A DNA stretch of 64,000 nucleotides from Actinokineospora alba (GTDB lineage: Bacteria > Actinomycetota > Actinomycetes > Mycobacteriales > Pseudonocardiaceae). The DNA lies in assembly GCF_004362515.1 (NCBI RefSeq), contig NZ_SNXU01000001.1, positions 6,758,001-6,822,000 of the forward strand, given 5' to 3'. The notes beneath the pieces were generated by a model, which worked only from the letters and a program-made list of their open reading frames with translations, did no database searches and was not told the DNA's origin. This document shows, piece by piece, positions 8,603 to 21,158 of this stretch. Position 1 is the stretch's first letter, and each line of letters starts with the position of its first letter. Made by a program: the position numbers and the translations under genes.

Positions 8603-9408
8603 TGCGGCCCTTCCTCGACGGCCTTCTCGACCAGCGCGCGGGCCTCCGCCTCGGGCAGCGGTTCGCCGCGGCGCAGCCAGACGAAGTATTCGACGTTCCC
8701 GGACGGCCCGGGCAGCGGGCTGGCCACGACACCGTGTGCGCGCAGACCCTTGCGCCCGGCGGTCTCGATGACGCCCAGGACGGCCTCGGCGCGGAGCTCG
8801 GGACTGCGGACGACACCGCCGGTGCCGAGCCGCTCCTTGCCGACCTCGAACTGGGGTTTGACCATCGGCAGCAGGTCGGCGCCGGAGGTCGCGCAGGCCA
8901 GCAGCGCGGGCAGGACCAGGCCGAGGGAGATGAACGACAGGTCGGCGACGATCAGGTCGACCGGGCCGTCGGTGTCCTCGGCGGTCAGCGCGCGCACATT
9001 GGTCTTGTCGCGGACCAGGACGCGGTCGTCGGTCTGCAGGCGCCAGACCAGCAGGCCGCGGCCGACGTCGGCGGCGACGACCTGGGTGGCGCCGCGGCGC
9101 AGCAGGACGTCGGTGAACCCGCCGGTGGACGCGCCCGCGTCGAGGCAGCGCTTGCCTTCCACGGCGATGCCGAACGCGTCGAGCGCGCCGATGAGTTTGT
9201 GCGCGCCGCGGGAGGCCCAGTTCGGGTCTTCCACGTCGTCGCGGAGCACGATGGGGGCGTCGTTCTCGACGCCGGTGGCGGCTTTGGTCGCGACGGTGCC
9301 GCGGATGGTGACCCGGCCGTCGGAGATGAGCTGGGAAGCGTGTTCCCGCGAGCGGGCGAGGCCTCGGCGCACCAGTTCCGCGTCGAGCCGCGCCCTCTTG
9401 GGCGGCAC
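8599..9408 (-). CDS. tlyA: TlyA-family rRNA 2'-O-methyltransferase (S4 plus FtsJ domains)
   Basis: This 269-residue protein has an N-terminal S4 RNA-binding domain (about residues 3-60, ARLDAELVRRGLARSREHA) and an FtsJ-like methyltransferase domain with the SAM loop LDAGASTGGFTDVLL at about 89-103. Catalytic-type residues are present: K71 in SRGAHKL, the Asp of ADLSF and the Lys of MVKPQFE. In mycobacteria TlyA methylates 16S and 23S rRNA and confers capreomycin sensitivity. The start is GTG at 9408, 4 bp after the stop of the small upstream gene. Confidence 0.93.
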   Translation of the reverse strand: MPPKRARLDAELVRRGLARSREHASQLISDGRVTIRGTVATKAATGVENDAPIVLRDDVEDPNWASRGAHKLIGALDAFGIAVEGKRCLDAGASTGGFTDVLLRRGATQVVAADVGRGLLVWRLQTDDRVLVRDKTNVRALTAEDTDGPVDLIVADLSFISLGLVLPALLACATSGADLLPMVKPQFEVGKERLGTGGVVRSPELRAEAVLGVIETAGRKGLRAHGVVASPLPGPSGNVEYFVWLRRGEPLPEAEARALVEKAVEEGPQ

Positions 9409-9412
9409 CGGG

Positions 9413-9622
9413 TCAGACCTTGTCGATGCCGGCGAGAGCGGCGGTCAGCGCGACGTGCACGGTGTCGTAGCGCTCGACGTGGTCGGCGACCGGCAGCGCG
9501 TCAAGGCCGTTGAGACCCGCGACGGCGTCGTTGATCGCCTCGTCGTCGATGACCGGGTCAGTCACAGAGCCGCTGGGCGGCGGCCCGGGAATGGGTCGTG
9601 GCCTGGTTTCGTCGAAATCCAC
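9413..9622 (-). CDS. Small conserved protein (Rv1693-like)
   Basis: An acidic protein of about 69 residues, with no membrane segment and no recognised domain. The C-terminal half (LNGLDALPVADHVERYDTVH...) looks like two short helices. The start is set at the GTG at 9622, which has GGAGG 7 bp upstream; the GTG at 9628 is too close to that site. A small gene sits at the same place, between the HAD phosphatase and tlyA, in Mtb. Function unknown. Confidence 0.75.
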   Translation of the reverse strand: MDFDETRPRPIPGPPPSGSVTDPVIDDEAINDAVAGLNGLDALPVADHVERYDTVHVALTAALAGIDKV

Positions 9623-9663
9623 CTGCACCCCTCCACGCTATCCGATCGACGGGTGTGACCGCG

Positions 9664-10662
9664 TCAGCGCGGTCCGGAGAGTCCCAACGCACTGAGTGCG
9701 GCCGCCGAGCCCCTATCGGCCGACCGCACGGTCACTGGACCGCCGTCGCCTGCCCAATGCGCGGCGCAGAGGGCGCGCAGGAGGTCGAGGTGGTCGCCGT
9801 CGCCGCTCGCCGTCAGGTCGCCGTCCGTCGCTTCGACGGTCCAGCCGGGCTTCGCAGTGAATTCGGGGGCCGGTTCGGTGAGCACGGCGAGGTCTTCGGC
9901 GACATAGGTGGGGCGCTCGTGCGCGCCCGCTTCCAGCAGGTCACGCGGGGTGGCGACGCCGGTGAGGACGAGCAGGGAGTCGAGCTTGGCCGTCACGGCA
10001 CCTTCGATGTCGGTGTCGAGGCGGTCGCCGACGACCAGCGGCCGGTCGGCGTCGGCGGAGCGGACGGACTCGGCCATCAGCGGCTTCGCGGGCTTGCCCG
10101 CCACCAGCGGCTCGCGGTCGGTCGCCACGCGCAGGGCGTGGACGAGGGAACCGTTGCCCGGCAGCAGGCCGCGTTCGGTGGGGAGAGTGCGATCGACGTT
10201 GCAGGCGACCCAGAGCGCCCCGGCGCGGATGGCGACGCACGCTTCGGCGAGGTCGGGCCAGGCGGTCTTCGGGGAGAGGCCCTGCAGCACGGCCTTGGTG
10301 TCGGGACCGGCGACGCGGACGACACGGAAACCGGCTTTGACGACCTCGTCGGCGAGCGCGTCGGAGCCGATGACGAGGACGTCGTCGTCGGGGTCGAGGT
10401 GCTCGCCGAGCACGGCGGCGCCCGCCTGGGCGCTGGTGCTGACCTCACCGGGGTCGGCGGTGATGCCGATCCCGGTGAGGTGCGCCGCGACTTCTTCGGG
10501 TGCCCGTGAGGCGTTGTTCGTGACGAACCGCACCGCGACGCCGTGGTCGCGGGCGGCCAGGACGGCCGGGGCCGCGCCTGGGATGGCTTCGCCACCGCGG
10601 TAGACGGTGCCGTCGAGGTCAAGCAGCAGCGCGTCGTAGCGGTCGAGCAGCGAGTCCGTCAT
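9664..10662 (-). CDS. HAD-superfamily subfamily IIA hydrolase
   Basis: This 332-residue phosphatase-like protein has HAD motif I DLDGTVYRG (nucleophile D15, acid/base D17), motif II VTNNAS, and motif III/IV around KPAKPLMAE and VVGDRLDTDI. The subfamily includes NagD and p-nitrophenyl phosphatases; the physiological substrate here is unknown (Mtb Rv1692 homologues act on glycerol 3-phosphate). The C-terminal 100 residues form an extra domain beyond the core. The gene starts just after the stop of the RG-rich TPR gene and is probably cotranscribed with it. Confidence 0.88.
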   Translation of the reverse strand: MTDSLLDRYDALLLDLDGTVYRGGEAIPGAAPAVLAARDHGVAVRFVTNNASRAPEEVAAHLTGIGITADPGEVSTSAQAGAAVLGEHLDPDDDVLVIGSDALADEVVKAGFRVVRVAGPDTKAVLQGLSPKTAWPDLAEACVAIRAGALWVACNVDRTLPTERGLLPGNGSLVHALRVATDREPLVAGKPAKPLMAESVRSADADRPLVVGDRLDTDIEGAVTAKLDSLLVLTGVATPRDLLEAGAHERPTYVAEDLAVLTEPAPEFTAKPGWTVEATDGDLTASGDGDHLDLLRALCAAHWAGDGGPVTVRSADRGSAAALSALGLSGPR

Positions 10663-10668
10663 TGCTTG

Positions 10669-13600
10669 TCAGCCTCGGTCGGTGGAGTCCTTGTCGGCGG
10701 CGGTGTCGGTGCTCGGCACCGAATCCGCTGCTTCGTCGGACTCGTCGGCCGGCGCGTCGTCGTCGGATGCCTTGTCCGCCAACGGTTCCGCGTCGACGTC
10801 TTCGTTGGAGTCGGCGTCGGTGTCGTCGGCGGGCAGGGGCTCGACCTCGATGTCGATTTCGAGGGTCTCGCCCGGGAGCACCGCGGCCACCTCGGCCTCG
10901 TCGGCGCCGAGGGCGAACGCGCGCTCAGCGGCGTCGGTGTCCTCGTCGTCGTCGACCTGCGCGGCGTTGAGGAACCAGCGGACCGCGTCGTCGGTGCGGC
11001 CCGCCGCTTCCAGGTTGTCGGCGTAGGCGTAGAACAGGCGCGCGCTCCACGGGTCGTGGCGCTTCGGGTCGAGGTCCGGGCCCTGCAGCGCGACGACGGC
11101 GGCTTCGAGCTGCCCCATGTCCCGCCGGGCACCGGCACTGACGATCCGCAGTTCCACGGCGACGTCGGCGGGCAGGTCGGAACCGGCTTCCTTCGCCAGC
11201 TCCAACGCCTTCTCGGGCCTGCCCATGGCGCGCTCGCAGTCGGCCATCACGGCGATGTGGGCGTTTCCGCCACTCATCCGGCGCACCGCCCGCAGCTCCG
11301 ACAGGGCCTCGGCCCACTCCCCCGCGTGGTACGCGGTCAGACCTGCGGCCTCACGGACCACGGCCACGCGAGCAGCGCGCTCACGGGCGTAGCGGGCGTG
11401 GACGAGAGCCCGCTGCGGGTCCTCGTCGATGAGCATGCCCGCGGCGACCAGGTGCTTGCCGATCATCTCGGCCAGCGACTTGGGCAGGCTCCGCAGGCCG
11501 GCGCGGGCCTCGACGTCGAGCTTGGCGTAGTCGGCGCCCTCCGGCACCGCCGGACCACTGTCGAACGGCGCGTCGCCCTCACGGCGGGGGCGCTCCTCGC
11601 GGGGACGGTCTTCCCGGCGCGGACGCCGGTCACCGTCATCGCGGCGCGGACGGCGCTCTTCGTCCCGGTCGAACCGGCGCTCCGCCGGAGCCTCGACCTT
11701 GGCGGGCCCGGCGTCGGCCTCCGTCACGGGGCTGTCGGAAACGACCTCGGCCGAGGCTGATTCCGTTGCCTGCACAGTGGATTCGCCGGCTTCACTGACG
11801 ATGGGCTCATCCGTCGACGCGACGTCTTCGACGTTGTCGCGGTTCTGGTAAGCCGGGCGGTCGTCGCGGTGGTCGGGGCGGAAGCCGGGACGGTCGGCGG
11901 GCTTGTAGCCGCCGCGCTCGCTCTTGCCGGTGGGACGGGTGCTGCGGCCGTCGCGGGCACCACCGCGGTCGTCGCGGGAGCCGCCGCCTGCCTTGTAGCC
12001 ACCCCGGTCGCTGGTGCTGGAGGAGCCCCGGTAGCCGCCGCGGTCGTCCTTGTCGGACGGGCGGTAGCTGGGACGGTCGCTGGTGCTTGAGGAGCCCCGG
12101 TAGCCACCACGGTCGTCCTTACCGGACGAGCGGTAGCTCGGACGGTCACCACGGTCGCTCGTGCTGGAGGAACCGCGGTAGCCACCACGGTCATCCTTGC
12201 CCGACGGGCGGTAGCTGGGACGGTCACCACGGTCGCTGGAACCGCCACGGCTGTCCCGGTCGGACGGCCGGTAGCTGGAACCACGGTCGTCGCGGGAGTC
12301 CGAGCGGGGGCCCCGGTCGTCACGGTCGTTGGACCGGTAGCTGGGGCGGTCGCCCTGGCCGCGGCTGTCGCGGTCGGCGGGCTTGTAGCCGCCACGGCTG
12401 TCCTTGTCGGCCGGGCGGTAACCGCCGCGGTCGCTGGAACCGGTGCTGGAGGAGCCGCGGTAACCACCGCGGTCGTCCTTGCCCGCCGCACGGTAGGTGG
12501 GGCGGTCGCCGGAGGTGCCGCGCTCGTAGCCGCCGCGGTTCGGACGGTCGGGGCGGTCGCTGGAACCGCCACGGCTGTCCCGGTCGGACGATCGGTAGCT
12601 GGGCCGGTCGCTGGTGCTTGAGGAGCCCCGGTAGCCGCCGCGGTCGTCCTTACCGGACGGGCGGTAGCTGGGGCGGTCGCCACGGTCGCTGGACCCGCCG
12701 CGGCTGTCGCGATCACCGGACTTGTAGCCACCACGGTCGTCGCGGTCGTTGGAGCGGTAGCTGGGGCGGTCGCCACGGTCGCCGGAACCACCACGGCTGT
12801 CGCGGTCCGCGGGCTTGTAGCCACCACGGTCGCTGGAGCCACCGCGGGTGTCGCGGTCACCGGACTTGTAGCCGCCACGGTCGTCGCGGTCACCGCCACG
12901 GTATCCACCAGTGGAGCCACCACGGGAATCGCTCGACCCACCGCGGTATCCACCGGTCGAACCACCACGCGAGTCACTCGACCCACCGCGGTATCCACCA
13001 GTTGAACCACCACGAGAATCGCTCGACCCACCGCGGTATCCACCGGTCGAACCACCACGCGAATCGCTAGACCCACCGCGGTACCCACCGGTCGAACCAC
13101 CACGCGAGTCACTCGACCCACCGCGGTATCCACCGGTCGAACCACCACGCGAGTCACTCGACCCACCGCGGTATCCACCGGTCGAACCACCACGAGAATC
13201 GCTGGAGCCACCGCGGTAACCGCCGGATCCACCCGACGAACCGCCGCGGGAATCGCTGGAGCCGCCCCGGTATCCGCCGGTCGAACCGCCACGAGAGTCG
13301 CTTGAGCCACCGCGGTATCCGCCCGAGGAACCACGGGAGTCGCTTGAGCCGCCGCGCGAATCACGGTCGCCGCCGCGGTAACCGCCGCGGTCGTCACGGT
13401 CGTTGGACCGCGGGCCGCCGCGGTCGTCGCGCGGGCGGTAGCTGGAGCCTCGCGAGTCGGCGCCTGGGCGCGAGTCGCTGGAGGTGCCTCGGTAGCCGCC
13501 TCGGCTGTCGCCACCCGCGGGGTTCGGGCGGTAGCCGCCACGGTCCTGGGAGCTGCCCCGGTGCGGGCGGCCGGAGTCGCCGGAACGCGACTCGTCACGG

Positions 13601-13794
13601 CGCCACACGGAACCGGTGGCACGGTCACCACCGCGGGAGCTGTCGTCACGGCGAGGCTTGAAGTCGCGGCTTGGTGAGGTATCGCGGCGGGGGGCGCCAC
13701 GGCTGCCACTGTTCGCGCGGCCCGTTCCTGATCCGCGGTCGCTGCCCCGGCGGTCGTTGCCGCCCGAATCGTCCCGTCGCCCGAACTCCGACAC
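10669..13794 (-). CDS. Large RG/GS-rich low-complexity protein with C-terminal TPR-like domain
   Basis: The GTG start at 13794 follows GGGAGGACGAA and gives 1,041 residues. Residues 1 to about 650 are low complexity, dominated by Arg, Gly, Ser, Asp and Tyr, with many RGG and YRGG motifs. This includes about nine copies of a 15-residue unit (GGYRGGSSDSRGGST) at about residues 158-296, then longer units with DRDDRGGYK, PSYRPS and KDDRGGYRGSSST. A charged linker (about 650-745) leads to a helical TPR-like domain at about 750-950, homologous in place to Mtb Rv1691. A strongly acidic tail closes the protein. RGG regions commonly bind RNA or form condensates; that is inference here. The gene lies directly downstream of the rrn terminator, on the same strand. 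Confidence 0.88.
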   Translation of the reverse strand: MSEFGRRDDSGGNDRRGSDRGSGTGRANSGSRGAPRRDTSPSRDFKPRRDDSSRGGDRATGSVWRRDESRSGDSGRPHRGSSQDRGGYRPNPAGGDSRGGYRGTSSDSRPGADSRGSSYRPRDDRGGPRSNDRDDRGGYRGGDRDSRGGSSDSRGSSGGYRGGSSDSRGGSTGGYRGGSSDSRGGSSGGSGGYRGGSSDSRGGSTGGYRGGSSDSRGGSTGGYRGGSSDSRGGSTGGYRGGSSDSRGGSTGGYRGGSSDSRGGSTGGYRGGSSDSRGGSTGGYRGGSSDSRGGSTGGYRGGDRDDRGGYKSGDRDTRGGSSDRGGYKPADRDSRGGSGDRGDRPSYRSNDRDDRGGYKSGDRDSRGGSSDRGDRPSYRPSGKDDRGGYRGSSSTSDRPSYRSSDRDSRGGSSDRPDRPNRGGYERGTSGDRPTYRAAGKDDRGGYRGSSSTGSSDRGGYRPADKDSRGGYKPADRDSRGQGDRPSYRSNDRDDRGPRSDSRDDRGSSYRPSDRDSRGGSSDRGDRPSYRPSGKDDRGGYRGSSSTSDRGDRPSYRSSGKDDRGGYRGSSSTSDRPSYRPSDKDDRGGYRGSSSTSDRGGYKAGGGSRDDRGGARDGRSTRPTGKSERGGYKPADRPGFRPDHRDDRPAYQNRDNVEDVASTDEPIVSEAGESTVQATESASAEVVSDSPVTEADAGPAKVEAPAERRFDRDEERRPRRDDGDRRPRREDRPREERPRREGDAPFDSGPAVPEGADYAKLDVEARAGLRSLPKSLAEMIGKHLVAAGMLIDEDPQRALVHARYARERAARVAVVREAAGLTAYHAGEWAEALSELRAVRRMSGGNAHIAVMADCERAMGRPEKALELAKEAGSDLPADVAVELRIVSAGARRDMGQLEAAVVALQGPDLDPKRHDPWSARLFYAYADNLEAAGRTDDAVRWFLNAAQVDDDEDTDAAERAFALGADEAEVAAVLPGETLEIDIEVEPLPADDTDADSNEDVDAEPLADKASDDDAPADESDEAADSVPSTDTAADKDSTDRG
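12905..13320. repeat. 45-bp tandem minisatellite inside the RG-rich gene
   Basis: About nine units with a 45-bp period encode YRGGSSDSRGGSTGG. Units between about 12,950 and 13,200 differ at only a few, mostly synonymous, positions, which points to recent expansion. The period is a multiple of three, so unit gain or loss keeps the reading frame. Confidence 0.9.
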
Positions 13795-13846
13795 TTCGTC
13801 CTCCCGCGTGCGGGTCCTGCCCCGCAACAATTTCTCTACAATGACG

Positions 13847-13903
13847 CCAAAGGGGCCTGTGGACAGTGCACGCTTAAACGTGCTCCTCCACAAGCCCCTT
13901 TGG
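13847..13903 (-). terminator. rRNA operon terminator
   Basis: Arms 13847-13863 and 13887-13903 (CCAAAGGGGC...) pair over 17 bp with one mismatch. An inner GCACG/CGTGC pair extends the stem around CTTAAA. It lies 10 bp past the 5S 3' end. The tail is only moderately U-rich. Confidence 0.85.
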
Positions 13904-13913
13904 GAATGATTGT

Positions 13914-14030
13914 CCGGCGGCGTCCTACTCTCCCACACCCTCACGAGTGCAGTACCATCGGCGCTGGCAGGCTTAGCTTCCGGGTTCGGGATGGGACCGG
14001 GCGTTTCCCTGCCGCTATGACCGCCGTAAC
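13914..14030 (-). rRNA. rrf: 5S ribosomal RNA
   Basis: The minus strand reads GTTACGGCGGTCATAGCGGC at the 5' end and contains CCCGGTCCCATCCCGAACCC, ending near GGACGCCGCCGG. This is a canonical actinobacterial 5S of about 117 nt. Ends are estimated from family conservation. Confidence 0.95.
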
Positions 14031-14113
14031 TCTATGAAACTATCAACCATTCGACCCACACCCAGGACACCTGTGGTGTCGGGGGTGTGGGGTGGTTGGT
14101 GTCTCAGACACCG

Positions 14114-14136
14114 CACAGTGGATGCGTAGCATGTTT

Positions 14137-14144
<8 letters not shown>
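14114..14144 (-). other. 3' strand of the 23S processing stem
   Basis: This segment (CACAGTGGATGCGTAGCATG... on the plus strand) is nearly the reverse complement of 17238-17267, so the two flanks of 23S pair into a stem of about 30 bp, the expected RNase III processing substrate. Confidence 0.85.
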
Positions 14145-19131
<4,987 letters not shown>

Positions 19132-19635
19132 TGAATGTTTGATAAACCTGACAAACAGACACCAAAACTGGCATCAATTCATCTCAAAGGAACCCACTAA
19201 GGGGTTCTATATTTAAGCTCTACTGGCTTAAATCGGCACACTGTTGAGTTCTCAAACAACACACGCACATCCGAATTAACCACCCCGGTAAGGAGCGACA
19301 GCATCAGAGGCTGGTATTGCTAACAAGTTTTGTTTCTTTGGCAGGTCGCCCACTCTATCACCAACTGGTGAGAGCTTGGTTCGCGACCCCCTGTGCCAGG
19401 CTCCGCTCCGGTTTGACCGGCTCGTTCCGCGCTGACTTGGATAAAGTTACACGGGGCCAAACCTGGGGTCAAATCGCACCCCCAGGTACCCATCACGGGC
19501 GGAAACCGCAGGTCACCGCCCCCGTGTGGGCTCTAGAGTCAACGTAACCCACCCGATCTCCGGTGTGAATGTGACGGCGATCACATCAACTTTCTTCGAA
19601 GATGCGCCCACACCGCTCTGACCTGCGGAAACGCC
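19132..19635 (-). other. rrn promoter and leader region
   Basis: About 500 bp without a protein gene lies upstream of 16S. On the minus strand it carries a boxA-like element at 19237-19260 (TTGTTTGAGAACTCAACAGTG), of the kind that loads Nus antitermination factors. A consensus promoter is at 19444-19472. More distal DNA (19480-19630) has no clear second promoter, although rrn operons of this group often have several. Confidence 0.75.
19444..19472 (-). promoter_or_regulatory. rrn promoter
   Basis: TTGACC (19472-19467) and TAACTT (19449-19444) are separated by exactly 17 bp on the minus strand, a strong housekeeping-sigma match. Predicted transcription start is near 19437, which gives a leader of about 306 nt before 16S. 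Confidence 0.75.
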
Positions 19636-19669
19636 GATGGCCGCCGATCCGGGAGGATCGACGGCCATC
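19636..19669 (-). terminator. tyrS terminator
   Basis: Arms GATGGCCG-x-CGATCC and GGATCG-x-CGGCCATC pair perfectly except for one internal mismatch, with a GGGA loop. It is 45 bp past the tyrS stop and separates tyrS from the rrn promoter region. Confidence 0.8.
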
Positions 19670-19713
19670 AGAGGGACCACTCGGACGGACTCACGCCCGT
19701 CCACCACCAGGCA

Positions 19714-20997
19714 CTAGACCTGCACCTCGACACCGGCGGTGTTGCGCTTGCCGCGGCGCAGAACCAGCCACTTCCCGTGCAGCAGGTCCTCCTTGGACGG
19801 TGTCCACGCCTCGTCGGTGACCTTGCCGTTGTTCACGTACGCGCCGCCCTCGGTGACCGTGCGCCGAGCCGCTCCCCTGCTGTCGGCCAGGCCAGCGGCG
19901 ATGAGCAGGTCGACGATCGTGGGCTCGTCGGACAGCCGGGCGGTGCCCGTGGGGGCCTCCGACATGGCCGCTTCCAGGGTTCCCAGGTCCAGGCCGCCGA
20001 ACTCGCCACGGCCGAACAGGGCCTGGCTCGCGGCCACGACCTGGTCGGTCTGGTGTTGGCCGTGCACCAGCGTCGTGAACTCCTCGGCCAGCCGCTTCTG
20101 CGCGGCCCGCAGGTGCGGGCGCTCGGCGGTGTCGCGCTCCAGGGCGTCGATCGCCTCGCGGTCGAGGAAGGTGAACAGCCGCAGGTAGCGGATGACGTCG
20201 GCGTCGCCCACGTTCACGAAGTACTGGTACCAGGCGAACGGCGAGGTCATCTCCGGGTCGAGCCAGACGTTGCCGCCGCCGGTGGACTTGCCGAACTTGC
20301 GCCCCTCCGCGTCGGTGACCAGCGGGGCGGTCAGCGCGTGCACCGACTCGCCGTCGACCCGGCGGACCAGGTCGACGCCGCCGATGATGTTGCCCCACTG
20401 GTCGGAACCGCCCAGCTGGAGCTTGCAGCCGTGCGCGCGATGCAACTGCAGGTAGTCGTGCGACTGCAGGAGCAGGTAGCTGAACTCCGTGTACGACATG
20501 CCGTCGCCTTCGAGGCGGCGCTTGACCGTCTCACGCGCGAGCATCACGTTGATCGAGAAGTGCTTGCCGACGTCACGGAGGAACTCCAGGGCCGACATGC
20601 CGTCGGTCCAGTCGAGGTTGTTCACCAGGACGGCGCCCGTGCCCTCCCCATGCGAGTCATCGAAGTCGACGAAGCGCTCCAGCTGACCGCGGATCCGGCC
20701 TGCCCACTCGGCGACCACGTCGGTGGTGTTCAGCGTGCGCTCGCCGGTGTCGCGCGGGTCGCCGATCATGCCCGTGGCCCCGCCCGCGAGGACGATCGGC
20801 CGGTGCCCGGCGCGCTGGAAGCGGCGCAGCATCAGCAGCGGGACGAGGTTGCCCGCGTGCAGGCTGGGGGCGGTCGGGTCGAATCCGCAATAGAGGGTGA
20901 GCGGCCCAGCGTCGAGATCCCGGCGCAGCGCGTCGAGGTCGGTGGACTGCGCGATCAGGCCGCGCCAGGACAGCTCGTCGAGAATGTGCTCACTCAC
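19714..20997 (-). CDS. tyrS: Tyrosyl-tRNA synthetase
   Basis: This class I synthetase charges tRNA-Tyr. The start is the GTG at 20997 (VSEHILDELSWRGLIAQSTD), preceded by GGGAGGA; 427 residues. Visible are the HIGH-like HAGN at about 47-50, the KMSKS-like KFGKST near residue 234, and a C-terminal S4 RNA-binding domain (LIAAGLADSRGAARRTV). In Mtb it neighbours mpg (Rv1688/1689), but here a 5'-nucleotidase gene has been inserted between them. Confidence 0.96.
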   Translation of the reverse strand: MSEHILDELSWRGLIAQSTDLDALRRDLDAGPLTLYCGFDPTAPSLHAGNLVPLLMLRRFQRAGHRPIVLAGGATGMIGDPRDTGERTLNTTDVVAEWAGRIRGQLERFVDFDDSHGEGTGAVLVNNLDWTDGMSALEFLRDVGKHFSINVMLARETVKRRLEGDGMSYTEFSYLLLQSHDYLQLHRAHGCKLQLGGSDQWGNIIGGVDLVRRVDGESVHALTAPLVTDAEGRKFGKSTGGGNVWLDPEMTSPFAWYQYFVNVGDADVIRYLRLFTFLDREAIDALERDTAERPHLRAAQKRLAEEFTTLVHGQHQTDQVVAASQALFGRGEFGGLDLGTLEAAMSEAPTGTARLSDEPTIVDLLIAAGLADSRGAARRTVTEGGAYVNNGKVTDEAWTPSKEDLLHGKWLVLRRGKRNTAGVEVQV

Positions 20998-21158
20998 GGG
21001 GCCATCCTCCCGCACGCCCCCTACCTGGGCGCGAGCGGATTGCCCGGCACCGGTTGTTCGCCAGACCTTCGCCGTCCACTTAGGCAACACCTATGCACGA
21101 ATGGCGATACAGGTGCAGGATGCCGAAATCCTTGTTTCACCCGACTGGAGGCGACCCC

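Noticed and set aside
12911..13219. Plus-strand frame of EPPRESLDPPRYPPV repeats
   Set aside because: It is the complement of the 45-bp repeats of the RG-rich gene.
12905..13320. CRISPR array
   Set aside because: Units are contiguous with no unique spacers and encode protein repeats; no cas genes are nearby.
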